Below the pieces are notes generated by a model. The model was not told the DNA's origin and did no database searches. It saw only the letters and a list, made by a program, of their open reading frames with translations. Position numbers and translations under genes: made by a program. From positions 2,976,001 to 3,040,000 of the forward strand of contig CP025322.1 of assembly GCA_004014935.1 (NCBI GenBank): DNA of 64,000 nucleotides, given 5' to 3'. Source of the stretch: Saccharomycopsis malanga. Lineage: Eukaryota > Ascomycota > Saccharomycetes > Ascoideales > Saccharomycopsidaceae. Positions 49,519 through 59,000 of the stretch are shown here, one piece after another; within the stretch, counting starts at the first letter, position 1, and every line of letters starts with the position of its first letter.

Positions 49519-51237
49519 ATGTCATCGAGAACCAGAGCTATAGAGCGATTATCTAACCAACTTTCAAAGACATTACTAGTGTTAGAGAAAGGCGCTGATC
49601 TAGTTACGACAGGAAAGGGTTCTTTGGACGAATTCCAAAAGTTGAGATATGACGAGAAATTGATTGAGCTGACGACAAAAAACAACAAGGCTTCCTTGGT
49701 GAAGAAACTTTTTATCGATCAGTACCTTGGAAAGAAGTTGAGTTTAGACAAGACTTTTATCAAAGCCATTCCAAATGGCAATATTGAGAAGCTATCTTTG
49801 AAGCCGCTTTATGACTACGAGGATCTATTAGAGGGTGTTATTACTGAACTGAGCACATCACAGACAAATGAGTACAAAACTAGAGCTGGTGAGTTGATTA
49901 GAAAAACCCAACATTATATATGTGATACCATCTTCAGTATTCAGGCATTTTGCCGGATATATGGTGAATGTAGGGAGCTCGATAAGGAAAGAAACTCGTA
50001 TAGTATAAATAAGAACATCTGCGGAAGAAGTATGCTTTTACATAAAGATATCATGGCACGTACATTTAATGAACCTTATCGTGGTCCGACATATAGTCGA
50101 ACTGCCTCCTTGAAACTGGCAATTTCCTTACTACAAGGGTCGTCAATAGTGCTTGTTTTGAAGAATAACGACCCCTCATTCTCTGACTTGCAATGGAACG
50201 AATTACAAAAAAAGCTTGAGGATATCAATGTTGAAATTTTATCCAAGTCTAAGAAAAAAAAATTGGTATCCATTATATCCTTAGAAAACGAAGAGGAGCC
50301 AAATTACAAAGAGTTCTTACAAAAGTACAATAATACGCTTTCTGAGTCTCAATACAAATTTGTCAAGACTCGGAAGATGGATGAGTTACTTTGGCTATAT
50401 GCCTTTAAACTTGCCTCACTGCCTGGTCTTGACATGCGCAGATTATACAACCTTAAAGAAGTTGAAAATATTTTGAACAGTAAAGATTTTGGTGTTGAAT
50501 GTCCAGAAAACAAAGAGGACTTTCTTTTCAGCTTGATGTTGAATGAGTTTGGTCATTCGATGAATGAAACTATGGCAAAAATCACGTCAACCCTTGAACA
50601 AGAGGAATCTGAAAAAACAACTCCATCCTCCAATATTGATTTTAATGATATATATCTTAGTGAATCCAAATTAGCACTACTCAAAAGTCTCATGAAAAAA
50701 TATTACGTGATAGCTATCAATTTTGACAACTTGCCAGATCCTGTCAAGGAGCTTGGAGATATTAGCAATCTTCCTACAGATGATATCATCAACCTTGTAA
50801 AGCAAAAAAAAGATCAACAGATTAAAGACGCGTTGAAGAAAACGTTTCAGACGTTGAACAAGTACATGGTACATGAAAAGACCTTTTCCATAGTCGCAGC
50901 ACAGCTAAATTATCTAAAAGTGCCAAAGTTTGGTAGTGAGATGGATCAGGCACTAGAAACTCGCAAAGCAAACACCAGCGATTTTGGATACGAGTACTTT
51001 TTGCAAATTGCCAGACAAAACCGGCGTAAGCGAGAAGGAGTTGCTGCTGCCGCGGCAGCAGCCTCCAAGGCTAGCGAAGGTGGTTCAGAATGCAAGCCAG
51101 AAGAAACTACGCCTGGAGCGCCGCTTCTGGTATATCAAGAACTGTTATTTGACGAAATCTTGAAAGAGTTGGCAAACAACAATCTCACTGCAATTGTGAA
51201 GTCGGTTTCAGGAGACAAGTTGTATTTCCATTCATGA
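49519..51237 (+). CDS. Unrecognised 572-residue protein, possibly mitochondrial
   Basis: I do not recognise the family. The N-terminus (MSSRTRAIERLSNQLSKTLL) could form a basic amphipathic helix like a mitochondrial presequence, but the prediction is weak. The body is mostly alpha-helical with ordered blocks: DEFQKLRYDEKLIELTTKNN, ELIRKTQHYICDTIFSIQAF, MDELLWLYAFKLASLPGLDM, FLFSLMLNEFGHSMNETM, TLNKYMVHEKTFSIVAAQLN. Near the end there is an Ala-rich stretch (AAAAAAA, about 512-518) and a final block VYQELLFDEILKELANNNLT. No catalytic motif or membrane segment is obvious. Size and conserved-looking blocks argue for a real gene; the TATA run very near the ATG is odd. Confidence 0.8.
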   Translation: MSSRTRAIERLSNQLSKTLLVLEKGADLVTTGKGSLDEFQKLRYDEKLIELTTKNNKASLVKKLFIDQYLGKKLSLDKTFIKAIPNGNIEKLSLKPLYDYEDLLEGVITELSTSQTNEYKTRAGELIRKTQHYICDTIFSIQAFCRIYGECRELDKERNSYSINKNICGRSMLLHKDIMARTFNEPYRGPTYSRTASLKLAISLLQGSSIVLVLKNNDPSFSDLQWNELQKKLEDINVEILSKSKKKKLVSIISLENEEEPNYKEFLQKYNNTLSESQYKFVKTRKMDELLWLYAFKLASLPGLDMRRLYNLKEVENILNSKDFGVECPENKEDFLFSLMLNEFGHSMNETMAKITSTLEQEESEKTTPSSNIDFNDIYLSESKLALLKSLMKKYYVIAINFDNLPDPVKELGDISNLPTDDIINLVKQKKDQQIKDALKKTFQTLNKYMVHEKTFSIVAAQLNYLKVPKFGSEMDQALETRKANTSDFGYEYFLQIARQNRRKREGVAAAAAAASKASEGGSECKPEETTPGAPLLVYQELLFDEILKELANNNLTAIVKSVSGDKLYFHS

Positions 51238-52089
51238 GCCAACAGGTCGAATAATAACAAGCAAGTAGCAGGCGTTTTGAATACAGTAATATCTATTGAA
51301 CTTGTCAATTCAAAATACAGCAATATGGGATTTCTACAACTGTCTGGACTTTTAGAATGCAAATCCTGATCTGGCTTATTGTGTTACACATTTATTTGCA
51401 GGCTAACTCTATTAGAAGACATATCGAATAAAAACGAAATATTCAGTGTATTATAATTTAACACATATCATTGTAGATAATTGCCAATTCCTTTATAAAG
51501 AGCAGTCAAAAAGCAGTACATGTGAAATCAAGTGGGTTAAATACAAAAAACAAAAACTCATCAATTGATGCAACCATACTACAAAACTGTAAGCTCAATA
51601 TTTTATAGAAGCCTCATACGGGTTCTGGCCATGACCGAGTTATGGTGGAGAGAGGCGCTGTGCGTGTCAGCCTTAAAGAGGCAGTGGGGTGGGCGTCAAT
51701 GGAGAACGTCACCAGAGTTATACAATAGCTGAACTGTACGCCTTTTGAAGAAACATAGTATGAGTTTACATTAGTTCCTTATTCAGATGGCATTATGTTT
51801 AGTATGGATCAGTTTCAAAGGAGTCAAAATAAGGAACTGCAGGTGCCAAGCCTGAAAAAAAACCTTAATGCCGTTCCGTATACATTGTATATACATAGAA
51901 GTAGTGAAGACAGATGTACTCTATAAGAAGTCTATTCAAATGTGGATTTGGAAAGCCCAATATCTGAGGTGATGAACAAATATTAAGAAAAGACGTGTTA
52001 AAAATAAAACATATTAAAAGGATAAAACATTATTATGTAAAAATCAAACTGAAATTAATTTTATAAATCTTTGTAAAACACTGGAGGAC
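51238..52089. other. Intergenic region between convergent genes
   Basis: About 850 bp. A GC-richer patch at 51620-51715 contains GAGAGAGGCGCTGTGCGTG and GGGGTGGGCG. No supported gene or RNA structure. Confidence 0.5.
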
Positions 52090-52366
52090 TTAGTCCATCA
52101 TTTCACAGCACATTTCAAAGATACAGCAGCACAACAAACATTTTAAACAACTGTTACTACTCTCCTTTTGAGGTGGAGCTTGTTGAACATAGACTGGTTG
52201 TGGTTGGGCGTAACCTTGAGGCGGATAGCCTTGTGGAGGATAGCCCTGTTGAGGTGGGTAGCCTTGAGGTGGGTATCCTTGTTGCTATGCACCAATGTTA
52301 GTACATACAAAACATCAACTATGTAACTAAATGTGCTCTTAACCTCTCATTACTTACGTAGCTCAT
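52090..52366 (-). CDS. Small CYSTM-type protein (Q/G/Y/P repeats plus Cys-rich tail), one intron
   Basis: The CDS is complement(join(52090..52284, 52358..52366)), 67 residues. Exon 1 is just ATG-AGC-TAC (MSY); the 73-nt intron starts GTAAGT, has TACTAAC (52303-52297) and ends CATAG. Exon 2 gives QQGYPPQGYPPQQGYPPQGY, then QPVYVQQAPPQKESSNSC and a Cys-rich hydrophobic end, LKCLLCCCIFEMCCEMMD. Q-G-Y-P-P repeats, a P-V-Y-V-Q-Q linker and a terminal Cys-rich helix are the plan of CYSTM proteins, tail-anchored and probably palmitoylated stress-related plasma membrane proteins (compare S. cerevisiae YDL012C). The gene is missed if introns are ignored, since exon 2 has no ATG at its start. Confidence 0.88.
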
Positions 52367-52684
52367 GGTGAAATTCTTTGCTGGTATTTATAATAGTATT
52401 ATATGGTATCAGTACAAGTTTAAGCCAGAAAAAGAAGACAGTGTGTCCTGAGAAGAGATGAAACAGCTTCAGAGGATCTGCCCTGGTCTTTATACGCGCC
52501 ACGTCCTAAAACTTTTCGTTGGAGCCAAGAACTACTTTCAATTACCCGCTCCGTATACGTCTATTACCATTTAGATCAACACAACGTGAACGGTAACGTC
52601 AAAAAAAAAAAAAAACGCTCAGCCTAAGACTTGTATTGATGATGATGATGGTAATAATAATGATAATCTAAAAAGCGTAGTTTT

Positions 52685-53756
52685 TTTTGCTTCAATCTTA
52701 ATTTAGCCTTTCAACAATAAAACTCTTTCAATTCAATTGACATATCGTTGTATTAAAAACTAAAACTCACCTTGTAATTTTATGCAAAACAACACCCAAA
52801 GTTTATCATCAATTTACAGTCAATATACAAGTTCCACAAGAATGTAACAAAGCAAATCAAAAACTGGAACAGCGAAAAAAACAAAAAACTAAAGTCAAAG
52901 TAACATTAAACCATTTGCAACAGTAGCTTGAATAGAAATAAAAGTTTTTATAAAACGGACTTCCCTGAACCGAGGTATAAAGCTTCTTAATGAGGACATT
53001 ACGCTTTACCAAGCCCCATAAAATATCCAATATATACAGGAAGATGAAATATGCTAGGTTGACAATATATAATGATTATTATCGAATATTGTTTCCTTTG
53101 AGAACCAATATCAAACTATACCTTTTTATAGCGCTTGAGATACGCGTTTCTTTGGAATAAAACAACATTTAAATTTTAAAGGAGACAAGAGTAATACCAA
53201 AAGCAATAAAAAACTGTGGAGTAACGTCAAGGAATAAAGGTTGTCTCTCTATGAGTGAGGAACAACACGATTTTTAACAAATTATGTGCTCTTTTTGACA
53301 AAATGATACTTTCTCACTATCACATAGTTTATAAAAGCCAAATCTCAGAACAAAGTAATAATGTAAAACTTTAGGATGTACGGGGTATAGACATTTAATT
53401 TTTGGATGGTTTAGTTTGCTGTAAAGAGTCTAGAACATGGCTTGAAAGCATCAACTTTTTGTCAAAATTGACAAATTTCCATCATATCAAATATTTATTC
53501 GAAAACTTGATTGTTTTCATTATAAATAGAGCTCTAATATAGGAATTAAATTCAGGATGTTAGTGTATGTTTTTTCAAATCAGAATAACCTGTATAGCAC
53601 TGATTTAATTCAATATAACGTTTGATGATCACTCCAAAACATCAAGAGCACGAATCGAGTACCAAAAACCAAAGTGAGGAACGCCACACTTGTTTCCACA
53701 CTATTTTGCGTGGCGCATGCCTCAACCAACTGGGCCACTTGGCGAATGTAAGGCAT
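52685..53756 (-). repeat. R-family 1-kb repeat, copy C
   Basis: The longest copy, 1.07 kb. On the minus strand the head reads TGGCCCAGTTGGTTGAGGC (53737 downward), an excellent match to the A-box/D-arm of tRNA genes, and GGTACTCGATTCG (53663-53651), a B-box with a 2-bp offset. The 3' end reads TTAAGATTGAAGC plus eight A, followed within 20 bp by ATTATCATTATTATTACC. Colinear with copy B over its full length and copy A over 80%. No S element is adjacent. Confidence 0.88.
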
Positions 53757-54010
53757 AGAGACCAAACACTCATATATCATTAGTTGAGATGGACATGTAA
53801 TTTTAAATTCCTAACTTTTGGTTGGTTGCGTACGTGTAAAACCATAATTAAACGATTATTTTGATGGTAGAAGCTAAGTGTTATAAATATTGAAAATATA
53901 GTGGCAAAAAGTTTCTATCAACAGTATGTATTATTAAAATATTTACTATGCTTTCAGTCTACATACTACATATTTGTAAACAAGAAACATTTATCAAGTT
54001 AACTACACAA
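53757..54010. other. HAT1 3' flank
   Basis: AT-rich, no feature recognised. Confidence 0.5.
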
Positions 54011-55351
54011 CTAGACCACGCTTTTAGCCTTTTTCACAGCTCCTCCAATGATGTCGTCAGATTCTTCCAAGTCTCGTTTGTCACTGTAAGTAACCTTTTC
54101 ACTAATACGCTCTGCGTCTTCTACCAACCGTTCGTAAGCAGCCTGGAGCTTGTCCAAACGTTCTGCTTTCTCTAAGCCATCTAAAGCTTCTTTGTTCTTT
54201 TTATACAATCTGCGCTTGATTTGCAATCGTATTTCCTTATCCATTTTTCTGATTTTCTTTGACTCGTTTTCAAGTGACTTCAAATGAAGCAAGCCAATTT
54301 CAACAACACGTTCAAATTGACGTTTTTCCATTTTTTGAACTTTCTGTTTTTCGATAAGTTCCTCCTCTGGCACAGGGACAACTGGAAAGTTTTTCTTAGA
54401 AAAGAAACCTGCTTTTGAAAGCCTTTCCAAGTCACAGCGGTCACGAAGATCATCGAACGCTTCGCTAGGATCTTCCACTACAATCTCTGTCACTGTATTG
54501 TCCTTAAGCCAGCAATCTACCAATGCATTATATAAATGTGCACCGTGCCGTTGTCCCTGGTAGGGTGGCAACACTACAAACTGAGAAATCTTCTTTCTTA
54601 CAAGAGTATGAAATGTATCAGCTTTATCGTAGATCTCGTAGCCAGGATATTTCCAATACGAATACACATTTGTGAACCCTATGAACTTCGGAGAAGCATT
54701 AGAAGTGGTCTTTTTTTCAAAGATATAAAAATACTCCCATCTGTCGTCGGTTTCATCAATATACGAACCAGCTTCGATGAATAAAAGCACGAATATCTGG
54801 ATGCGGCGATGAAATTCTTTGGCACCCTTGTGTCCAACAGTAGCCTTGTATATCTCATATTCCTTTCCTTGAGAATCAGTATAACTAGCAATGATCTCTC
54901 CTGGAGGGCTGAATGTTTCTAGTTCTTGTTCAAATTGCTCTGCCCAGCGACTTTCATCATTGACAATAAGGGAATCCTTCGGCAAAAACTGCACAAGCTT
55001 TTCCTGAGGATCTTCCACCTTACTGTCATCGGGAAGACGCTCTTTATACTTGAATCCCAACAAGGGAAGCATGGTGGTAGCATTAAATGCTAAATTAATC
55101 TCTAGCCCATTATATCCAAAAATCTGCTCCGAGTCCCCAAATATAGGATACGTAAATTGCGGATGGAACTGCACTGCACCCTCATCCCCAACAATTGCAA
55201 TCTTCACCGCCTCATTGGACGAACACGTCCATCTCTTTGGATCATACGCAGCAACCGTCGACATTGTGCTTGTCTTGCTCTCGCTCATTACATTGAAACT
55301 CTTGGACGCGTCTCTCTTATAATACGTGTGTTTCGGGTAACACTCCTCCAT
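54011..55351 (-). CDS. HAT1: Type B histone acetyltransferase Hat1
   Basis: 446 residues from the first ATG. In-frame ATGs at 55288 and 55264 exist; the latter (MSTVAAYDPKRWTCSSNEAV) aligns best with the start of S. cerevisiae Hat1 (MSANDFKPETWTSSANEAL) and would give 417 residues. Conserved blocks: FTYPIFGDSEQIFGYNGLEI, FLPKDSLIVNDESRWAEQF, HRRIQIFVLLFIEAGSYIDE, YSYWKYPG, the acetyl-CoA site QFVVLPPYQGQRHGAHLYNA and VEDPSEAFDDLRDRCDLERL. The C-terminus is longer and more basic than in S. cerevisiae. It acetylates new histone H4 at Lys5/Lys12 with Hat2. Divergent from LST8 (248-bp gap). Confidence 0.95.
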   Translation of the reverse strand: MEECYPKHTYYKRDASKSFNVMSESKTSTMSTVAAYDPKRWTCSSNEAVKIAIVGDEGAVQFHPQFTYPIFGDSEQIFGYNGLEINLAFNATTMLPLLGFKYKERLPDDSKVEDPQEKLVQFLPKDSLIVNDESRWAEQFEQELETFSPPGEIIASYTDSQGKEYEIYKATVGHKGAKEFHRRIQIFVLLFIEAGSYIDETDDRWEYFYIFEKKTTSNASPKFIGFTNVYSYWKYPGYEIYDKADTFHTLVRKKISQFVVLPPYQGQRHGAHLYNALVDCWLKDNTVTEIVVEDPSEAFDDLRDRCDLERLSKAGFFSKKNFPVVPVPEEELIEKQKVQKMEKRQFERVVEIGLLHLKSLENESKKIRKMDKEIRLQIKRRLYKKNKEALDGLEKAERLDKLQAAYERLVEDAERISEKVTYSDKRDLEESDDIIGGAVKKAKSVV

Positions 55352-55599
55352 TTTCCAACGCTAATTAAAGGAAAAAGTGAAATATTCACTATTGAGACTG
55401 GTGATATAGTGAGAAGTATAATTAAAAGGAGTAAATATCATAATTTTTCATTATTTTACATAATTTTAACAACTTTTCCACAATTTTTGTGATAAATTTA
55501 ATCAAAAGCAGCAAATACATCCAATCTCCCCCAATTTCTCCCAATTTCTTGCTACTGTGCTACTTTTATATGGCCAAAGTGGTGTTTTAATACTATAAA

Positions 55600-56517
55600 A
55601 TGTCGGTTATACTAGCGTCTGCTGGTTATGATTCCACTATCAAATTCTGGGATGCGCTTTCAGGCGTCTGTTCCCGTACTATACAGGTGGATTACCAGGT
55701 CAATGCTCTTGAAATCACAAGTGACAAGCGTCTTCTTGCAGCAGGAGGCCCCCCAGTACGTTTATATGATCTCAGTCGCTCTAAAATGAATCCAATAATG
55801 TCCTACGATGATCAGGGCACCATCACATCTTTGATGTTTGGTGCTGACGATAACTGGTTAGTCACAGGATCTGAAGATGGCACCATCAAAGTCTGGGATA
55901 CCCGTGCTCCAAATTGCCAGCGAAATTATGACAATGCAAGTCCTGTAAGCGATGTTGTAATCCATCCTAATCAAGGCGAAATCATGTCCTGTGACAAGGA
56001 CGGGATGGTGAAAATATGGGATCTAGGCGAAAACCGAGAAACCTTGAGATTATGTCCCAATGAAGATAATCCTGTAGCATTGACGTCTCTTTCTGTAGCC
56101 TCAAACGCTTCCATTCTCATCACCTCTTCAAAAGACGCTGATATTTATATGTGGTCTATGCCCTCCTTGACAAGTTCTACTGATCTCGTGCAATCGTTGA
56201 AAAAGGTCAAAGCCCATGACACATATTGTACCAAGATCTTGCTCTCGTCAGACGCAAAGCATTTAGCCACTTGTTCTGCTGACCATACTGCCAAGATCTG
56301 GAACACTCTGAACTTTGAGCTCGAGACCGTCTTGGATAAGCATAAAAAATGGGTGTGGGACTGTGCTTTCAGCGCGGACTCCGCCTATTTGGTGACCGCC
56401 TCATCTGATAACTACGTAAGATTATGGGACTTGGCTACAAATGAGGTTGTCAGAGAATATGGTGGTATGAACGGTCATCAGAAACCAGTCACCTGCTGTG
56501 CATTAAATGATATTTGA
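55600..56517 (+). CDS. LST8: TOR complex WD40 subunit Lst8
   Basis: A 305-residue, seven-bladed WD40 protein (S. cerevisiae 303), starting MSVILASAGYDSTIKFWDA. Blades include LVTGSEDGTIKVWDTRAPNC, IMSCDKDGMVKIWDL, ITSSKDADIYMWSM, LATCSADHTAKIWNT, KKWVWDCAFSADSAYLVTAS and DNYVRLWDLATNEVVREYGG. Lst8 binds the kinase domain of Tor1/Tor2 in TORC1 and TORC2 and supports growth signalling. The stop lies 27 bp from the stop of the convergent MYND-SET gene, so the transcripts probably overlap at their 3' ends. Confidence 0.97.
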   Translation: MSVILASAGYDSTIKFWDALSGVCSRTIQVDYQVNALEITSDKRLLAAGGPPVRLYDLSRSKMNPIMSYDDQGTITSLMFGADDNWLVTGSEDGTIKVWDTRAPNCQRNYDNASPVSDVVIHPNQGEIMSCDKDGMVKIWDLGENRETLRLCPNEDNPVALTSLSVASNASILITSSKDADIYMWSMPSLTSSTDLVQSLKKVKAHDTYCTKILLSSDAKHLATCSADHTAKIWNTLNFELETVLDKHKKWVWDCAFSADSAYLVTASSDNYVRLWDLATNEVVREYGGMNGHQKPVTCCALNDI

Positions 56518-56544
56518 ATTTGTCAAATGACTTTTAAATAACAT

Positions 56545-58671
56545 TTAACTATGACTTACTAGTAATCCGAATTCAGCCAATGGCAATTCTTCAATTGAAT
56601 AACCAAAGAATCCATTAGAGCGATCTGCAAACTGAAGCTTCATTGGTTTTTTGTATTGGCTTTGATATCCAATTGTTTCGCTCATACGTTTAATAACGCA
56701 TTCAACCTTTTTATCATTCAACCCTTCTTTGATCCATGTTTTTAAACCTTGGCCAAATTTCAGTTCATCCACTAGTTGTACCATTGATTGCAGTAGCCTC
56801 TTGGTATGGACCAGAATTGGGGCATTTGCAGCATAAAGCTCGTTAAGGGCTTTATAGGAGCTCAAAGCAAAGTAAAACGAAGATGCAGCCATATCGTGTG
56901 CTAAAACTTTGTCGCTTGTTTTTCCTCCGGCTCGTTTATTAATTGTTATGGCACTTTCAAACAATTCAATTGCCAAATCTCTCATATGATGGCCCACCGT
57001 TGGTTTAAATTGATTGACATCACAGGCAATTTTTATTTGCACAACACTTACCATGAAATGCTTGATGTACTGTTCTCGATCGCCATATTGCCGGTGATAT
57101 GTTGCCAACGCATTAATGATATTCGGTAATGGGAAAATGTACATTGGGACAAATTTAGAGACAGAGAGTTCTTTAACTAATGATTCAATCTCTAGAACTT
57201 CGTTATAATCCTTCAACTTGTAATCACCATATACTAGTTCTCCTATAAGATTATTATCTTCAAGAATCTGTTTGAAAGACTGTTGTCTTGCCCTTTTGGC
57301 GACAATGCTATTACTACATTCACCACAAGCTGCTTCACACAAGTTGAGCCAGTATAGCTTGAAAAGTTTGACATACTGTTCAAATACTTTGTATAGATCC
57401 ACATTATATATGGTTTTGCAATTACGACAAGAACAGACAAACGGTTGGTTGATTCGATCGAGCAACAAATTCTCCTCCACTGAAAAATCGTGTAGTTCCG
57501 TGTTACATTTAGGACAGTTGAATGAAAGATATCTATCTGGTTGCCGTTTGCAGACACGGCAGTTGCAATTAAAGAAATATCTACCTTGTAAATCAAACTG
57601 TCTTGAAAACTTGGGACTAGCACTGTAACAGTATGAAATAAAAAGCTCTTGGCCATTTTCGATTGGTTTCAAGGCAACCATTTTCAACTCATTCCTATTG
57701 AAAATGAAAAAGATGTTTGGGTTGCACGAATGGTTTATAAGAGAAATAACTGGATCAAACACTAAACCAGACGGCTCAAGAAACGTGTTTTGCGTTATTG
57801 CAGCATTGACCAAAACCGTTGCAACTATTTGGGAAACGTCGATGTTGGTCATATAAGAGTTGATTGATGTTGTCAATTCATTATCCTTGAACTTGTACAA
57901 TGCGAAAACTCTAGGGATGATATCTTGCCAAATGCTCACAGTCAAAGGATGCACTTTACTGATTGTAGAGTGCTGATATGGTTGATCCAGCTCAGTGAGT
58001 TTGAACTTATCAAGATGAGAAGTAAGTGACGAGATTCTTTGATAGTTTGATTTGCTTTTCGAACAATAAATCAAAACCCTTAGTACCAGTCTTATGATAG
58101 TAGAAGGAAATGTTGACATATTGGTATTGTCAATATATTTCTGTAAGAATGTACATTCCTTCTCGTGAAATTCTAGCCAATCTTTACGTTGGCATGCTTC
58201 AGAGCAATACTTTACATATCCACAACCTGCACATGTAGTTAATGGGAAATAACCCATTTGAAGATGCTCATCAGCATCCAAGGTTTCCACTGGTCTATCT
58301 TGTAAAGCTAAGCGTGTCAACCTATTTTCAATCTGGTCGACATTTCCTCCTTTATTACCTTTCCATAGGGTTGACTTGCTTGATGGACCGGTTCCTGGTT
58401 TGTTACAGGCTGCACAGCAATTTCCTCGATAATCATTTGACAATTCTTCCTTGAAGCTTTCAAGCACCTCCACAACCGGGCTGAAAGAACAAATTGTATC
58501 ACCTGTATGTTGTCAATACGTTGTTTCTATAACCTTTGAAAAACTCAAATACATACCAGCTTGAAATTTCTTGGTAGAAACAATGCCACGCTTTGCCGGC
58601 CCTCCCAGTTCATGGTTGATCCGTAAGTTTCCAGGAACTTGAATCCTCGAAACTCTATTAATTCTGCTCAT
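56545..58671 (-). CDS. MYND-SET (SMYD-type) protein, one 54-nt intron
   Basis: The CDS is complement(join(56545..58502, 58557..58671)), 690 residues. Exon 1 starts MSRINRVSRIQVPGNLRINH and ends FQAG; the intron starts GTATGT and ends CATACAG, with no TACTAAC (nearest is TTGACAAC). The join gives FQAGDTICSFSPVVEVLESF, the usual start of SET region 1 in SMYD proteins. A MYND zinc finger (about 67-155: CCAACNKPG ... CAGCGYVKYCSEACQRKDW) interrupts SET and carries a roughly 55-residue insert. The SET core has SLINHSCNPNIFFIF (NHSCNPN at 295-301) and GQELFISYCYS, then a post-SET Cys cluster (CNCRVC). It is a probable protein lysine methyltransferase, related to yeast Set5/Set6 type; substrate unknown. 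Confidence 0.87.
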
Positions 58672-59000
58672 GGACGATGATTCTTTGATTTATTTTATAC
58701 AATATGTTTTGGCATTTAGCTCAATGTAAAGATTTTCAAAGATGTTGTTGTATTTGATTGAATTCTAATCTTTATAATGTAAATAAATATGCATGAACGC
58801 AAATATATGATACCATCAATATGCATGCTCAATTTTCAAAGCCTACATATAAACTTACCAAACTACAGAGTTGAATAAAATGAAAAATGCAGTATTTAAT
58901 ATCCCTATATACATCTGAAAGTAGCAAAAACCCCAACATAAAACAAACAAAGAAGCGCAGAAATGATATATATAAATATGCAGCAATGATATATGAATAT
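58672..59000. other. Gap between the MYND-SET promoter and RAD54 3' end
   Basis: 329 bp, AT-rich with several TATATA runs near 58965-59015. No gene recognised. Confidence 0.5.
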
